Positions 1 through 6,774 are shown, numbered from the stretch's first letter. The stretch is DNA of 8,991 nt from Pseudomonadota bacterium (GCA_023388675.1 JAEWFU010000218.1:1-8991); one strand, 5' to 3'. A program made the numbers and translations. Notes: generated by a model from the sequence alone, not told the origin.

Positions 1-1021
1 AAAGCGCTTCGTGGAAGTTCTTCTGATCGTCGTCCAGCTCTCCGCCGATCTTCTCCAGCGCCATCAGGGTCGCCAGCGTCGCGCCGTAATAGTTGGTGGC
101 GAAAAGCGATGGCGACGGCAGCCCGTCGGGGAATGCCTCCTGGTAGGCCTTCACATATTCCTGCCATGCCGGATCGTCCCAGTCGTCCGCCTGCACGCCG
201 GAACTCGGCGTTCCGATCAGTGCGTCCTTGGCGCGGCCGCGCGCGGTCAGCACCGTCTGGTCGACCATGATGGTGCCGCCGATGATATTGGTGTCGCCGC
301 CGGCCTGTTCGTACTGGTTCAGGAAGTTGATGGCGTCCGTGCCGCCCACGCCGAGATAGATGGCGTCGACGTCATAGGGCAGTGCCGCGATGATGGACGC
401 GAAGTCGCCGCTACCCAGCGGCAACCAGAACCGCTCGACGATCTCGCCACCGGCCTTGCAGAAGTCGACCGCGAAGCCCATGAAATTGGTGTAGCCGAAC
501 GAATAGTCGGCCGCGATGGTGGCGACCTTCTTCCAGCCCTTCTCGTTGACGACGTAACTACCGAGGCCATAGCCCCACTGCGCACCGTCCGGATGGAAAC
601 GGAAGAAGTTCGGCGCTGGATCGACATAGGTCGTCTCAAGCGCACCCGACGCGGCGTTGATGATCGTCTTGTTGGGGATGGTCTTGGCGTAGTCGCGCAG
701 CGCCACACCTTCGGAGCCGGAAAGCGGCCCGATGATGAAATCGACCTGATCCTGCTCGATGAGTTTGCGAGCCTCGCGCACGGCGCGGTCCGGCGTGGCA
801 TCCGTCGGGCCGAGCACCCATTCGATCTTCTTGCCGTTGATCTCGCCGTTGAACTTCTTCAGCGCGAGCTCGAAACCACGGATACCGTCATTGCCGGGCT
901 CGGTGAACACGCCTTCCTGTGGCGCCATAAGGCCGATCTTGATCGTATCGTCCTGGGCCAGTGCCGCAGCGGGCGCGAGGATCGCGAGCGCGGCGACGGT
1001 GCTGATCAATTTCAGTTTCAT
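1..1021 (-). CDS. Branched-chain amino acid-type ABC transporter substrate-binding protein (3' end outside window)
   Basis: Periplasmic solute receptor of the LivJ / Peripla_BP_6 class, which delivers a ligand to a LivHMGF-type ABC importer. The reading frame stays open from an ATG at 1021 to the window edge (340 codons). Family members run to roughly 380-410 residues, so about the last 50 are missing. Residues 1-22 form a Sec signal peptide: basic MKLK, a hydrophobic alanine-rich core, and a cleavage site after ALA before QDDTIKIG. There is no lipobox cysteine. The mature N-terminus (TIKIGLMAPQEG), the segment VDFIIGPLSGSEG near residues 90-105 and AIYLGVGGTDAINF near 220 are typical of the fold. 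A strong Shine-Dalgarno GGGAGG (1036-1031) lies 9 nt before the start. No permease or ATPase gene is visible; they could lie beyond the left edge. The ligand cannot be told from sequence; amino acids, amides or urea are all possible. The class is secure and the substrate unknown. Confidence 0.9.
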   Translation of the reverse strand, partial: MKLKLISTVAALAILAPAAALAQDDTIKIGLMAPQEGVFTEPGNDGIRGFELALKKFNGEINGKKIEWVLGPTDATPDRAVREARKLIEQDQVDFIIGPLSGSEGVALRDYAKTIPNKTIINAASGALETTYVDPAPNFFRFHPDGAQWGYGLGSYVVNEKGWKKVATIAADYSFGYTNFMGFAVDFCKAGGEIVERFWLPLGSGDFASIIAALPYDVDAIYLGVGGTDAINFLNQYEQAGGDTNIIGGTIMVDQTVLTARGRAKDALIGTPSSGVQADDWDDPAWQEYVKAYQEAFPDGLPSPSLFATNYYGATLATLMALEKIGGELDDDQKNFHEAL

Positions 1022-1092
1022 ATTTTCGGTCCTCCCTTGCGGGCCGGCGCGGTATTCCTCCCGGTACATGTGGTGCGCGGCCGTGCTGTGAC

Positions 1093-1111
1093 CCTTGCAC
1101 GTTAGGCAAGG
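1093..1111. repeat. Short inverted repeat upstream of the substrate-binding protein gene
   Basis: CCTTGC and GCAAGG form a perfect 6-bp inverted repeat separated by 7 nt, about 72-90 bases upstream of the binding-protein start. It could be a leader hairpin in that transcript or an operator half-site pair. No run of T follows on either strand, so it does not look like an intrinsic terminator. A repeat this short can arise by chance. Confidence 0.3.
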
Positions 1112-1259
1112 CTTCCCCGCGCGCTGATCCCCCGGCGTTCCGACTTATATCCGAGCGTCTGATTTTTGGCTCTTGCAAGTCCGCGAACAGACGTCGACCC
1201 GACACCGTGCAGCAAGGCAAGCGGTTATTAAGTTTGTTGCTTCATAACGGGAAAATGAA

Positions 1260-1288
1260 TTGGAGCTATATTTGGAGCCGACTATCCT
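1260..1288 (+). promoter_or_regulatory. Weak sigma-70-like promoter candidate for the L,D-transpeptidase gene
   Basis: TTGGAG (1260-1265) and TATCCT (1283-1288) are separated by 17 bp. Transcription would start near 1295, giving a leader of about 25 nt before the ATG at 1320. Only the TTG of the -35 and four of six -10 bases match consensus. The stretch 1221-1300 is clearly richer in A and T than the surrounding DNA, which fits a promoter region. A second -10-like TATATT lies at 1267-1272 without a convincing -35. Confidence 0.25.
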
Positions 1289-1310
1289 GTGCTTGGCTAA
1301 AATGGGGCTT

Positions 1311-1314
1311 AGGG
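1311..1314 (+). promoter_or_regulatory. Ribosome binding site deciding the L,D-transpeptidase start
   Basis: AGGG lies 5 nt before the ATG at 1320. It favours that ATG over the in-frame TTG at 1260 and ATG at 1302. The choice also places the basic/hydrophobic signal peptide exactly at the N-terminus. Confidence 0.55.
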
Positions 1315-1319
1315 CAGAA

Positions 1320-1748
1320 ATGAAACTGTTTGCAGGTATCGCACTGGCATCAGCTATCGCTATTGGCGCGCCAATATCAGCGGAAGCAGCAACGATTGTC
1401 GCCAAGGTCGACATTTCCACTCAGACCATGACGGTGCTTCATGGCGGGAAGGTCAAATATCGCTGGAAGGTGTCGACTGCCCGTGCCGGCAAGGTGACGC
1501 CTTCGGGAAGCTGGTCCGCGAAATGGCTTTCGAAGAACCATCGGTCCAGCCGCTACAACAACGCGCCGATGCCGTACTCCATCTTCTACAACGGCAACTA
1601 CGCAGTGCACGGCACCGACCAGATCAGCAGGCTCGGACGGCCGGCGTCTTCGGGCTGCATCCGACTGCACCCCGAAAACGCCAGGGTCCTGTTCGAGATG
1701 ACCCGACGGGAAGGTCTGAAGAACACGCGCATCGTCGTGCAGCGTTGA
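1320..1748 (+). CDS. Small secreted L,D-transpeptidase (YkuD domain)
   Basis: Predicted periplasmic cysteine transpeptidase of the YkuD family (142 residues). The family makes 3-3 peptidoglycan cross-links or attaches proteins to peptidoglycan through meso-diaminopimelate. Residues 1-23 are a Sec signal peptide (MKLFAGIALASAIAIG, cleaved near AEA-AT). The rest is a bare catalytic domain starting with a typical strand (TIVAKVDISTQTMTVLHGG). The conserved His97 sits in AVHGTD, and the catalytic Cys113 in SSGCIRL, with Arg115 following. The spacing from His to Cys fits the family pattern. The usual SHGC is SSGC here, a common variant. There is no LysM or other peptidoglycan-binding domain. A longer reading frame begins at a TTG at 1260, but the 1320 ATG is preferred because of the signal peptide and the AGGG site. 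The gene converges on the M42 peptidase gene with only 6 bp between stop codons. The family call is secure; cross-linking versus protein anchoring cannot be decided. Confidence 0.92.
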   Translation: MKLFAGIALASAIAIGAPISAEAATIVAKVDISTQTMTVLHGGKVKYRWKVSTARAGKVTPSGSWSAKWLSKNHRSSRYNNAPMPYSIFYNGNYAVHGTDQISRLGRPASSGCIRLHPENARVLFEMTRREGLKNTRIVVQR

Positions 1749-1754
1749 CGCCGT

Positions 1755-2906
1755 TCACTCCGCGCCGGCGATCGTGTCGGGGTCGAAATCGGGCTGGCTG
1801 GCTTCCTCGGTCGGCTGGCTCGGGAAGTCTTCCGGACCGGAAACTTCCTTGACGTCGCGCGCGATCTCCAGCGGGCTCGACGCGTAGGCTGCCGTCAGCG
1901 ACGCCACCGATGTCAGCGCGTGCGTGTGAATCCGTTCATAGCCGTGCGAGGCATCGATGCCGAAGGCAATCAGCGCGGTGCGCACGTCATGCCCCGCCTC
2001 GATCGCCGAAGCCGAATCCGACCGGTAATAGCGGAACACGTCTTTCTGGAACGGAATGTCTTCCTCGCGGCAGAGATCGACCAGCTTCTTCGTCAGATGG
2101 TAGTCGAACGGGCCGGCCTGGTCGGCCATGGCGATGGTGGCGCCGAATTCCGACGAGTTCTGGCCGGGCGCGGTGGTGCCATTATCGATGGTCACCATCG
2201 ACGCGATCTCGGGCGTGACGATCGCCGCTGCGCCCACACCCACTTCCTCCGCGATGGTGAAGAGGAAATGGACGTCGACAGGCGTCGTCACGTTCTCCCG
2301 CTCCAGCGCTTCCAATGCCGCCAGCGCGATCGCCACGCCCGCCTTGTCGTCCAGATGGCGTGAATTGATGAAGCCGTTGTCGAGAAACTCGGTACCGGTG
2401 TCGAAGGCGACGAAATCACCCACGTCGATGCCCATCGCGCGGGTCTCGGCGCGCGATTGCGTCACGGCGTCGACGCGCAGTTCGACATGAGGCCAGCCGA
2501 CAGGCAGCGTATCGACGTCGTCGTTGAACGTATGACCGGACGCCTTGAGCGGCAGCACGGTGCCGCGGAAACTGCCCTGCTCGCTGTAGAGCGTCACGCG
2601 ACCGCCTTCTGCGAACCGTGCCGACCAGTGCCCGATCGGCACCAGTTCCAGCCGGCCATTGTCCTTGACCAGCTTGACCTGCGCGCCCAGCGTGTCGAGA
2701 TGGGCGACGATGGCGCGAGCACCCTTGCGGCGGCTTCCCTGGCGCACGGCGCGAATGGCGCCCCGGCGGGTCAGTTCAGGCGTCAGGCCAAGGCGTTCCA
2801 ACTCCTGCGAACAGTAGTGGACGACCTGATCCGTGTAACCGGTGGGACTGTCGATCTCCAGAAGCGCCTTGAGCTGTCCCAGCAGATAAGCTTCGTCGAT
2901 TGCCAT
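1755..2906 (-). CDS. M42-family metallohydrolase of the NAGGN osmoprotectant cluster
   Basis: Zinc-dependent aminopeptidase-like hydrolase (383 residues), last gene of the asnO-ngg operon. Likely metal and catalytic residues are in place: His69 and Asp71 (AHLDTLG), Asp186/Asp187 (SRHLDDKAG), the general base Glu220 with Glu221 (FTIAEEVGVG), Asp241 (VTIDNG) and His329 (IHTHA). The order and spacing fit a co-catalytic two-metal M42 enzyme. No signal peptide is present, so it should be cytoplasmic. A tail of about 25 residues after residue 355 is acidic and proline-rich (for example QPDFDPDTIAGAE), and probably disordered. Its ATG shares one base with the ngg stop codon (TAATG), with no good Shine-Dalgarno, which points to translational coupling. 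From family knowledge, a dedicated M42 subfamily (the third member of the 'trio') co-occurs with asnO and ngg. Its substrate is not established to my knowledge; degradation of NAGGN or trimming of a precursor peptide are inferences. Confidence 0.93.
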   Translation of the reverse strand: MAIDEAYLLGQLKALLEIDSPTGYTDQVVHYCSQELERLGLTPELTRRGAIRAVRQGSRRKGARAIVAHLDTLGAQVKLVKDNGRLELVPIGHWSARFAEGGRVTLYSEQGSFRGTVLPLKASGHTFNDDVDTLPVGWPHVELRVDAVTQSRAETRAMGIDVGDFVAFDTGTEFLDNGFINSRHLDDKAGVAIALAALEALERENVTTPVDVHFLFTIAEEVGVGAAAIVTPEIASMVTIDNGTTAPGQNSSEFGATIAMADQAGPFDYHLTKKLVDLCREEDIPFQKDVFRYYRSDSASAIEAGHDVRTALIAFGIDASHGYERIHTHALTSVASLTAAYASSPLEIARDVKEVSGPEDFPSQPTEEASQPDFDPDTIAGAE

Positions 2907-4717
2907 TACAGCTTGCCGAGTGCCTGTGCCGCAGCCCTCTGCCCCGAGAGCGGGAACAGCAGGTCGAGGAAACGCTCCGCCGTGGGCTGCGGTTCGTGGT
3001 TGGCAAGGCCCGGCCGCTCGTTCGCCTCGATAAAGACGTAGTCCGGCTCGCTCGGCGAGCGCACCATGAAGTCAATGCCGACGACGGGGATGTCGATCGC
3101 GCGCGCTGCCGTCACCGCCGCCTCGACCAGGCGCGGATGAACTATGCCGGTGACGTCGTGGATGGAGCCGCCCGTATGCAGATTCGCCGTTTTCCTCACG
3201 ACGATATCCTCGCCCTTCTTCGGCACGGAGTCCAGTGTCAGCCCTACCTTGGCGAGGCAGCGTTCCGTCTCCGCATCGACCGGGATACGGCTTTCACCCC
3301 CGGTGGCGGCGGCACGTCGGCGCGATTGACTCTCGATCAGGCTGCGTACCTTGCGCCTTCCGTCGCCAACAATATGCGGGGGGCGACGCACGGCAGCCGC
3401 GACCAGCTTGAAGTCGATGACGACGAGCCTCAGGTCCTCGCCGGCAAAACAGGCCTCGACAAGAACGCGATCGCAAATCTCGCGAGCAGCGACGATGGCG
3501 CGCTCGATGTCCTCGATTGTTTCGAGCCCGACGGCAACGCCCCGGCCCTGTTCGCCGCGCGCCGGTTTCACCACCACGCTGCCGTGTTTCTTGAGAAACG
3601 CCTTCAACGCCTTGGCGTCTCCCTCGGCCACCATTTGCTCCGGCACCACGAGGCCGGCATTCTCGACCACACGACGGGTCACTGCCTTGTCGTCGCAGAT
3701 GGACATGGCCACGCCCGAGGTCAGTTCCGAAAGGCTCTCACGGCAATGTACTGAGCGCCCGCCCTGCGAGAGGCGGAAGAAGCCGCCCTCGGCATCGGTG
3801 ATCTCGACATGAACGCCACGACGCCGCGCTTCATCGACAAGCAGGCGGGCGTAGGGATTGAGCGCATCGTATTCCGCCAGCGGACTGGAATAGAGCTTTT
3901 CATTGATGGGGTTCTTGCGCTTGACCGCGAAGACGGGCACGCGCCGGAAGCTCAACTTCTCGTAGAGCGCGATCGCCTGATCGTTATCGTGCAGCACTGA
4001 CAGGTCCATGTAGGCCGCACCCCGTGCCGAGAAATGCTCGGCCAGCCGGCGGACCATCATCTCGCCGATGCCGGGGTGGCGCGCCTGCGGATCGACGGCC
4101 AGGCACCAGAGCGACGAACCATTCTCCGGATCGGCAAACGCACGACCATGGTCGATGCCTGTCACCGTGCCGATGATCTCGCCGGACGCCTCGTCCTCGG
4201 CGACAAAATAGGTGATCGCGCGATTGTCGCGGTTGGACCAGAAGAAGTCGGGCCGAACCGGAACCATACCGCGGGCGGCATAAATGCGGTTCACGGCGCG
4301 GGCGTCGGATTCGGAGGAAAGCCGCCGCACGAAAAAGCCGCGCGGCTGCCGCCTGCTCGACCGATAGGTTGCCAGTTCCAGACGAAACGTATGGGACGGG
4401 TCGAGAAAGACCTCCTGCGGCGCGGCCGCAAGCAGCACGTGCGGATCACGCACATAGAAGGCAATGTCGCGCCGCTCCGGCCTCTCGTTGCGCAAAGCTT
4501 CGATCAGCGCTTCGGGTTCACTGAACGTCTGCGCGAACAGCAGCCTGCCCCAGCCGCAGTCGACCGAGGCGTTTTCCTCCCGCGCCTCGGTCTCAGCTTC
4601 CGAAAGCCCCATCGGGGGCTTCATGGATTCGGCTCGCAACCGCTTGAGCCGGTGCGCGAGCGCCTTGTCCGACCGACTGCGCGGTTGCCTATCGTCGCCC
4701 CCGGGATTCTTGGCCAT
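2906..4717 (-). CDS. ngg: N-acetylglutaminylglutamine synthetase (GNAT + ATP-grasp fusion)
   Basis: Bifunctional cytoplasmic enzyme (603 residues) that makes the dipeptide N-acetylglutaminylglutamine, the first stage of NAGGN osmoprotectant synthesis. Residues 1-50 are polar and charged, probably flexible. Residues 52-125 form a leading segment that includes WGRLLFAQTF, YVRDPHVLLA and FLDPSHTFRLEL. A GNAT acetyltransferase domain spans about 128-265, with the acetyl-CoA loop at RHPGIG (213-218) and the typical helix NDQAIALYEKLSFRRV. An ATP-grasp ligase domain fills about 335-590: Lys384 and the glycine-rich loop VVVKPARGEQGRGV, EACFAGEDLR (421-430), the cyanophycin-synthetase-like VGDGRRKVRSLIE, and Mg-binding DFMV (549-552) with IEANERPG (563-570). 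The ATG at 4717 is 4 bp after the asnO stop, with a weak GGGG 9 nt upstream. An in-frame ATG at 4732 would overlap asnO and add MGYSG. The stop overlaps the next start as TAATG. The GNAT part presumably supplies the N-acetyl group and the ATP-grasp part the peptide bond. Confidence 0.95.
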   Translation of the reverse strand: MAKNPGGDDRQPRSRSDKALAHRLKRLRAESMKPPMGLSEAETEAREENASVDCGWGRLLFAQTFSEPEALIEALRNERPERRDIAFYVRDPHVLLAAAPQEVFLDPSHTFRLELATYRSSRRQPRGFFVRRLSSESDARAVNRIYAARGMVPVRPDFFWSNRDNRAITYFVAEDEASGEIIGTVTGIDHGRAFADPENGSSLWCLAVDPQARHPGIGEMMVRRLAEHFSARGAAYMDLSVLHDNDQAIALYEKLSFRRVPVFAVKRKNPINEKLYSSPLAEYDALNPYARLLVDEARRRGVHVEITDAEGGFFRLSQGGRSVHCRESLSELTSGVAMSICDDKAVTRRVVENAGLVVPEQMVAEGDAKALKAFLKKHGSVVVKPARGEQGRGVAVGLETIEDIERAIVAAREICDRVLVEACFAGEDLRLVVIDFKLVAAAVRRPPHIVGDGRRKVRSLIESQSRRRAAATGGESRIPVDAETERCLAKVGLTLDSVPKKGEDIVVRKTANLHTGGSIHDVTGIVHPRLVEAAVTAARAIDIPVVGIDFMVRSPSEPDYVFIEANERPGLANHEPQPTAERFLDLLFPLSGQRAAAQALGKL

Positions 4718-4721
4718 ACCG

Positions 4722-6497
4722 CTATACCCCATGGGTCTGCATCCAGAGTTCGAGCAGGCCGACCTGCCAGAGCTCGGATCCCTGCAGCGGCGTGATGTGG
4801 TCGGACGGATTGGCAAACAGCGTTTCCAGATAGTCCTCCCGGAAAATCCCGCGCTCCCTTGCCACGCGCGATGTCAGGGCGTCCCGCACCATGTCGAGAT
4901 AGGGGCCGTCGACATATTTGAGCTGTGGAACCGGGAAGTACCCCTTCTTGCGGTCTATCACCTCGTGCGGCACCACCAGCCGGGCGGCATCCTTGAGCAC
5001 GCCTTTGCCGTTGTCGCGCAGCTTCTCCTCGGGCGGCACCTTGGCGGCCAGTTCCACCAGCTCGTGGTCGAGGAACGGCACGCGGGCCTCCAGGCCCCAG
5101 GCCATCGTCATGTTGTCGACGCGCTTGACAGGATCGTCGACCAGCATGACCTGGCTGTCGAGACGCAGCGCGGCATCCACCGGCGTGTCCGCTCCGGGCC
5201 GCAGCAAATGTTCGGCCACCAGATCGCGGCTGGCATCCTCGTCGACGAGCCAATCCGGATTCACGTGGCGCGCCATCGTCTCGTGCGAGCGGTCGAAGAA
5301 AACGCGGGCATAGTCATCGACGACGTTGTTCGACGCGGCGAGCGGCGGGTACCAGTGGTAGCCCCCGAAAACTTCGTCGGCGCCCTGCCCGGACTGCACG
5401 ACCTTGATGTGCTTCGATACTTCCTGCGACAGCAGGTAGAAGCCGACATTGTCATAGGAGACCATCGGCTCCGACATGGCGGCGAAGACGCCCGGAAGCG
5501 CTTCCATCAGCCGCTCCGATGGCACGAAGATCTTGTGATGGTCGGTGTCGAAGTGCCTGGCGATCAGGTCTGAATAGACGAACTCGTCGCCCTTCTCGCC
5601 GTTGGCTTCCTCGAAGCCGACCGAAAAGGTCATCAGCCCGTGCTGGCCCTGTTCTGCCAGCAGGCCGACGATCATGCTCGAATCGACGCCGCCGGAAAGC
5701 AGCACGCCGACGGGAACGTCCGCCACCATACGCCGCTTCACCGCGGTGCGCAGCGCGTCGAGCACAAGGTCGCGCCAGTCCTGCGACGACAGGCCCGACA
5801 TTGACGGATCACGCTCGTAGGGCGGCGACCAGTAGACGGTGTCGGCTTTGCGTCCGTCAGGTTCGATGACGCGTATCGTCGCCGGCGGCAGCTTGCGCAC
5901 GCCATTGATGATCGTGCGCGGGGGCGGCACGACGGCGTGGAATGACAGGTAATGGTGCAGCGCATGGCGGTCGATCGACGTGTCGACCTCGCCCCCCTTC
6001 AGGAGCGCGGGGAGCGACGAGGCAAAGCGCACCGAATGCGGCGTTTCAGCAAGATAAAACGGCTTGATGCCGAAGCGGTCCCGCGCCATCACCACGCGGC
6101 CGGTGTCGCGCTCGTGGATGACGAAGGCGAACATGCCGTGAAAGCGGTTCACGCACTCCTTGCCCCAAGCATGCCATGCCTTGAGGATGACCTCGGTATC
6201 GCCGTGCGAGAAGAAGCGGTAACCTTTCTGCTCGAGTTCGCGGCGCAGCTCGGGATAATTGTATATGCAGCCGTTGAAGGCGATGCTCAGGCCGAGCTCG
6301 GCATCGACCATCGGCTGGCGGGCTTTTTCAGTCAGGTCGATGATTTTCAACCGGCGATGGGCAAGGGCTACGTTGCCATGCATCACGAGGCCGCTTCCGT
6401 CCGGTCCGCGTGGCGCCAGCGCCTCCATCATCCTGGTCTGGGCGAGTGTCGACGGCTGGGCACCGTCGAAGCGTACTTCTCCGCAAATTCCACACAC
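4722..6497 (-). CDS. asnO: N-acetylglutaminylglutamine amidotransferase (asparagine synthase family)
   Basis: Class II glutamine amidotransferase / asparagine-synthase-like enzyme (591 residues). It amidates the C-terminal carboxylate of N-acetylglutaminylglutamine to give NAGGN, a compatible solute. Residues 2-210 are the Ntn-type glutaminase: nucleophile Cys2 (MCGICGE), Arg49 (HRRLKIIDL), Asn75-Gly76 (FNGCIYN) and Gly99-Asp100 (SHGDTE). Residues 240-590 are the ATP-dependent synthase half: PPi loop SGGVDSS (268-274), QSGQGADEVFGGY (368-380) and LEARVPFLDHELVE (469-482). The start is a GTG (6497-6495); it must be this codon because removal of Met1 exposes Cys2. GGAGGT lies 12 nt upstream, a long spacing. 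Canonical AsnB enzymes have FNGE where this one has FNGC. It is the first gene of the operon, 4 bp before ngg, and sits behind a perfect EcfG-type promoter. The ngg and M42 neighbours separate it from AsnB for asparagine synthesis, which lacks these partners. Confidence 0.95.
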   Translation of the reverse strand: MCGICGEVRFDGAQPSTLAQTRMMEALAPRGPDGSGLVMHGNVALAHRRLKIIDLTEKARQPMVDAELGLSIAFNGCIYNYPELRRELEQKGYRFFSHGDTEVILKAWHAWGKECVNRFHGMFAFVIHERDTGRVVMARDRFGIKPFYLAETPHSVRFASSLPALLKGGEVDTSIDRHALHHYLSFHAVVPPPRTIINGVRKLPPATIRVIEPDGRKADTVYWSPPYERDPSMSGLSSQDWRDLVLDALRTAVKRRMVADVPVGVLLSGGVDSSMIVGLLAEQGQHGLMTFSVGFEEANGEKGDEFVYSDLIARHFDTDHHKIFVPSERLMEALPGVFAAMSEPMVSYDNVGFYLLSQEVSKHIKVVQSGQGADEVFGGYHWYPPLAASNNVVDDYARVFFDRSHETMARHVNPDWLVDEDASRDLVAEHLLRPGADTPVDAALRLDSQVMLVDDPVKRVDNMTMAWGLEARVPFLDHELVELAAKVPPEEKLRDNGKGVLKDAARLVVPHEVIDRKKGYFPVPQLKYVDGPYLDMVRDALTSRVARERGIFREDYLETLFANPSDHITPLQGSELWQVGLLELWMQTHGV

Positions 6498-6509
6498 GGT
6501 TTCGGCAAG

Positions 6510-6515
6510 ACCTCC
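6510..6515 (-). promoter_or_regulatory. Ribosome binding site of asnO, unusually far from its GTG start
   Basis: GGAGGT on the minus strand ends 12 nt before the GTG start of asnO. That is longer than the usual 5-9 nt. No ATG, GTG or TTG closer to it would keep Cys2 as the second residue. The spacing and the GTG together suggest modest translation initiation. Confidence 0.6.
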
Positions 6516-6587
6516 GTTAGTCGTTTCTACACAGCGGCCTCACCGGGCATGCCAAAATCGGCCCCGTCCGTGACCCGCCTGTTGGCC

Positions 6588-6612
6588 AACGTGACGTCGC
6601 TGATATGGTTCC
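6588..6612 (-). promoter_or_regulatory. EcfG-type (general stress response) promoter of asnO-ngg-M42
   Basis: On the minus strand GGAAC (6612-6608) is followed by exactly 16 bases and CGTT (6591-6588). This is a perfect match to GGAAC-N16/17-CGTT, recognised by alphaproteobacterial EcfG/RpoE2-type sigma factors under PhyR-NepR control. Transcription should start near 6580, giving an asnO leader of about 80 nt. The nine fixed bases would match by chance about once per 260 kb per strand at equal base frequencies. The site sits in the right place and orientation ahead of an osmotic-stress operon. Use of the promoter is inferred. Confidence 0.8.
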
Positions 6613-6629
6613 AATAAAACTTCGACCGC

Positions 6630-6643
6630 TTGCGCGAGATCAA
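6630..6643. promoter_or_regulatory. FixK/FnrL-like box between asnO and hemA
   Basis: TTGC-GCGAGA-TCAA matches the relaxed rhizobial FixK/FnrL consensus TTG(A/C)-N6-(T/G)CAA. The centre lies about 138 bp before the hemA start and about 55 bp upstream of the predicted asnO transcription start. Rhizobial and Rhodobacter hemA genes are known to be oxygen-controlled through this regulator family, which supports a role here. A class II arrangement would put hemA transcription near 6678, but I see no convincing -10 there. The pattern is expected by chance about once per 16 kb, so it is suggestive only. Confidence 0.45.
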
Positions 6644-6763
6644 CGCGCCACGTCGGAAATGGTCGCAAAGCGTTTCAAACGTCGCTTCCGCGGCGTGGCA
6701 ATTTGCCCGACCGGGCGACGTGGACGCATGTGGCCACAACGACTATTTTCCGGCCGCAATCTC

Positions 6764-6770
6764 AGGAAGG
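6764..6770 (+). promoter_or_regulatory. Ribosome binding site deciding the hemA start
   Basis: AGGAAGG lies 4 nt before the ATG at 6775 (7 nt if AGGA is the pairing core). It settles the start against an in-frame ATG at 6703. The 24 codons from 6703 would encode an extension unlike the conserved N-terminus of 5-aminolevulinate synthases. Confidence 0.85.
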
Positions 6771-6774
6771 CGAC

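Noticed and set aside
11..1105. Open frame of 364 codons on the plus strand at the left end
   Set aside because: Antisense to the substrate-binding protein, which has a clear signal peptide and ribosome binding site.
1117..1141. A second GGAAC on the minus strand upstream of the binding-protein gene, as a possible EcfG promoter
   Set aside because: Sixteen or seventeen bases downstream the sequence is GCGG or CGGG, not CGTT, so the -10 element is absent.
4718..4816. Longer N-terminus for ngg, starting at 4816 or 4732
   Set aside because: The extra residues would lie inside asnO and are Arg/Ser-rich frame-shadow sequence. The ATG at 4717 gives a 4-bp junction, with a weak GGGG site upstream.
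4464..5573. Plus-strand open frames opposite asnO and ngg (including 4034-4795 and 2900-3754)
   Set aside because: All are antisense shadows of the operon genes, with no domain motifs and no ribosome binding sites in sensible places.
6729..6738. Perfect 10-bp palindrome TGTGGCCACA about 37 bp before hemA
   Set aside because: It does not extend past 10 bp and matches no operator I know. A single GC-centred palindrome of this length is weak evidence.
6703..6774. Upstream in-frame start for hemA giving 24 extra residues
   Set aside because: The AGGAAGG site and the conserved [12 protein letters not shown]-terminus both point to the ATG at 6775.
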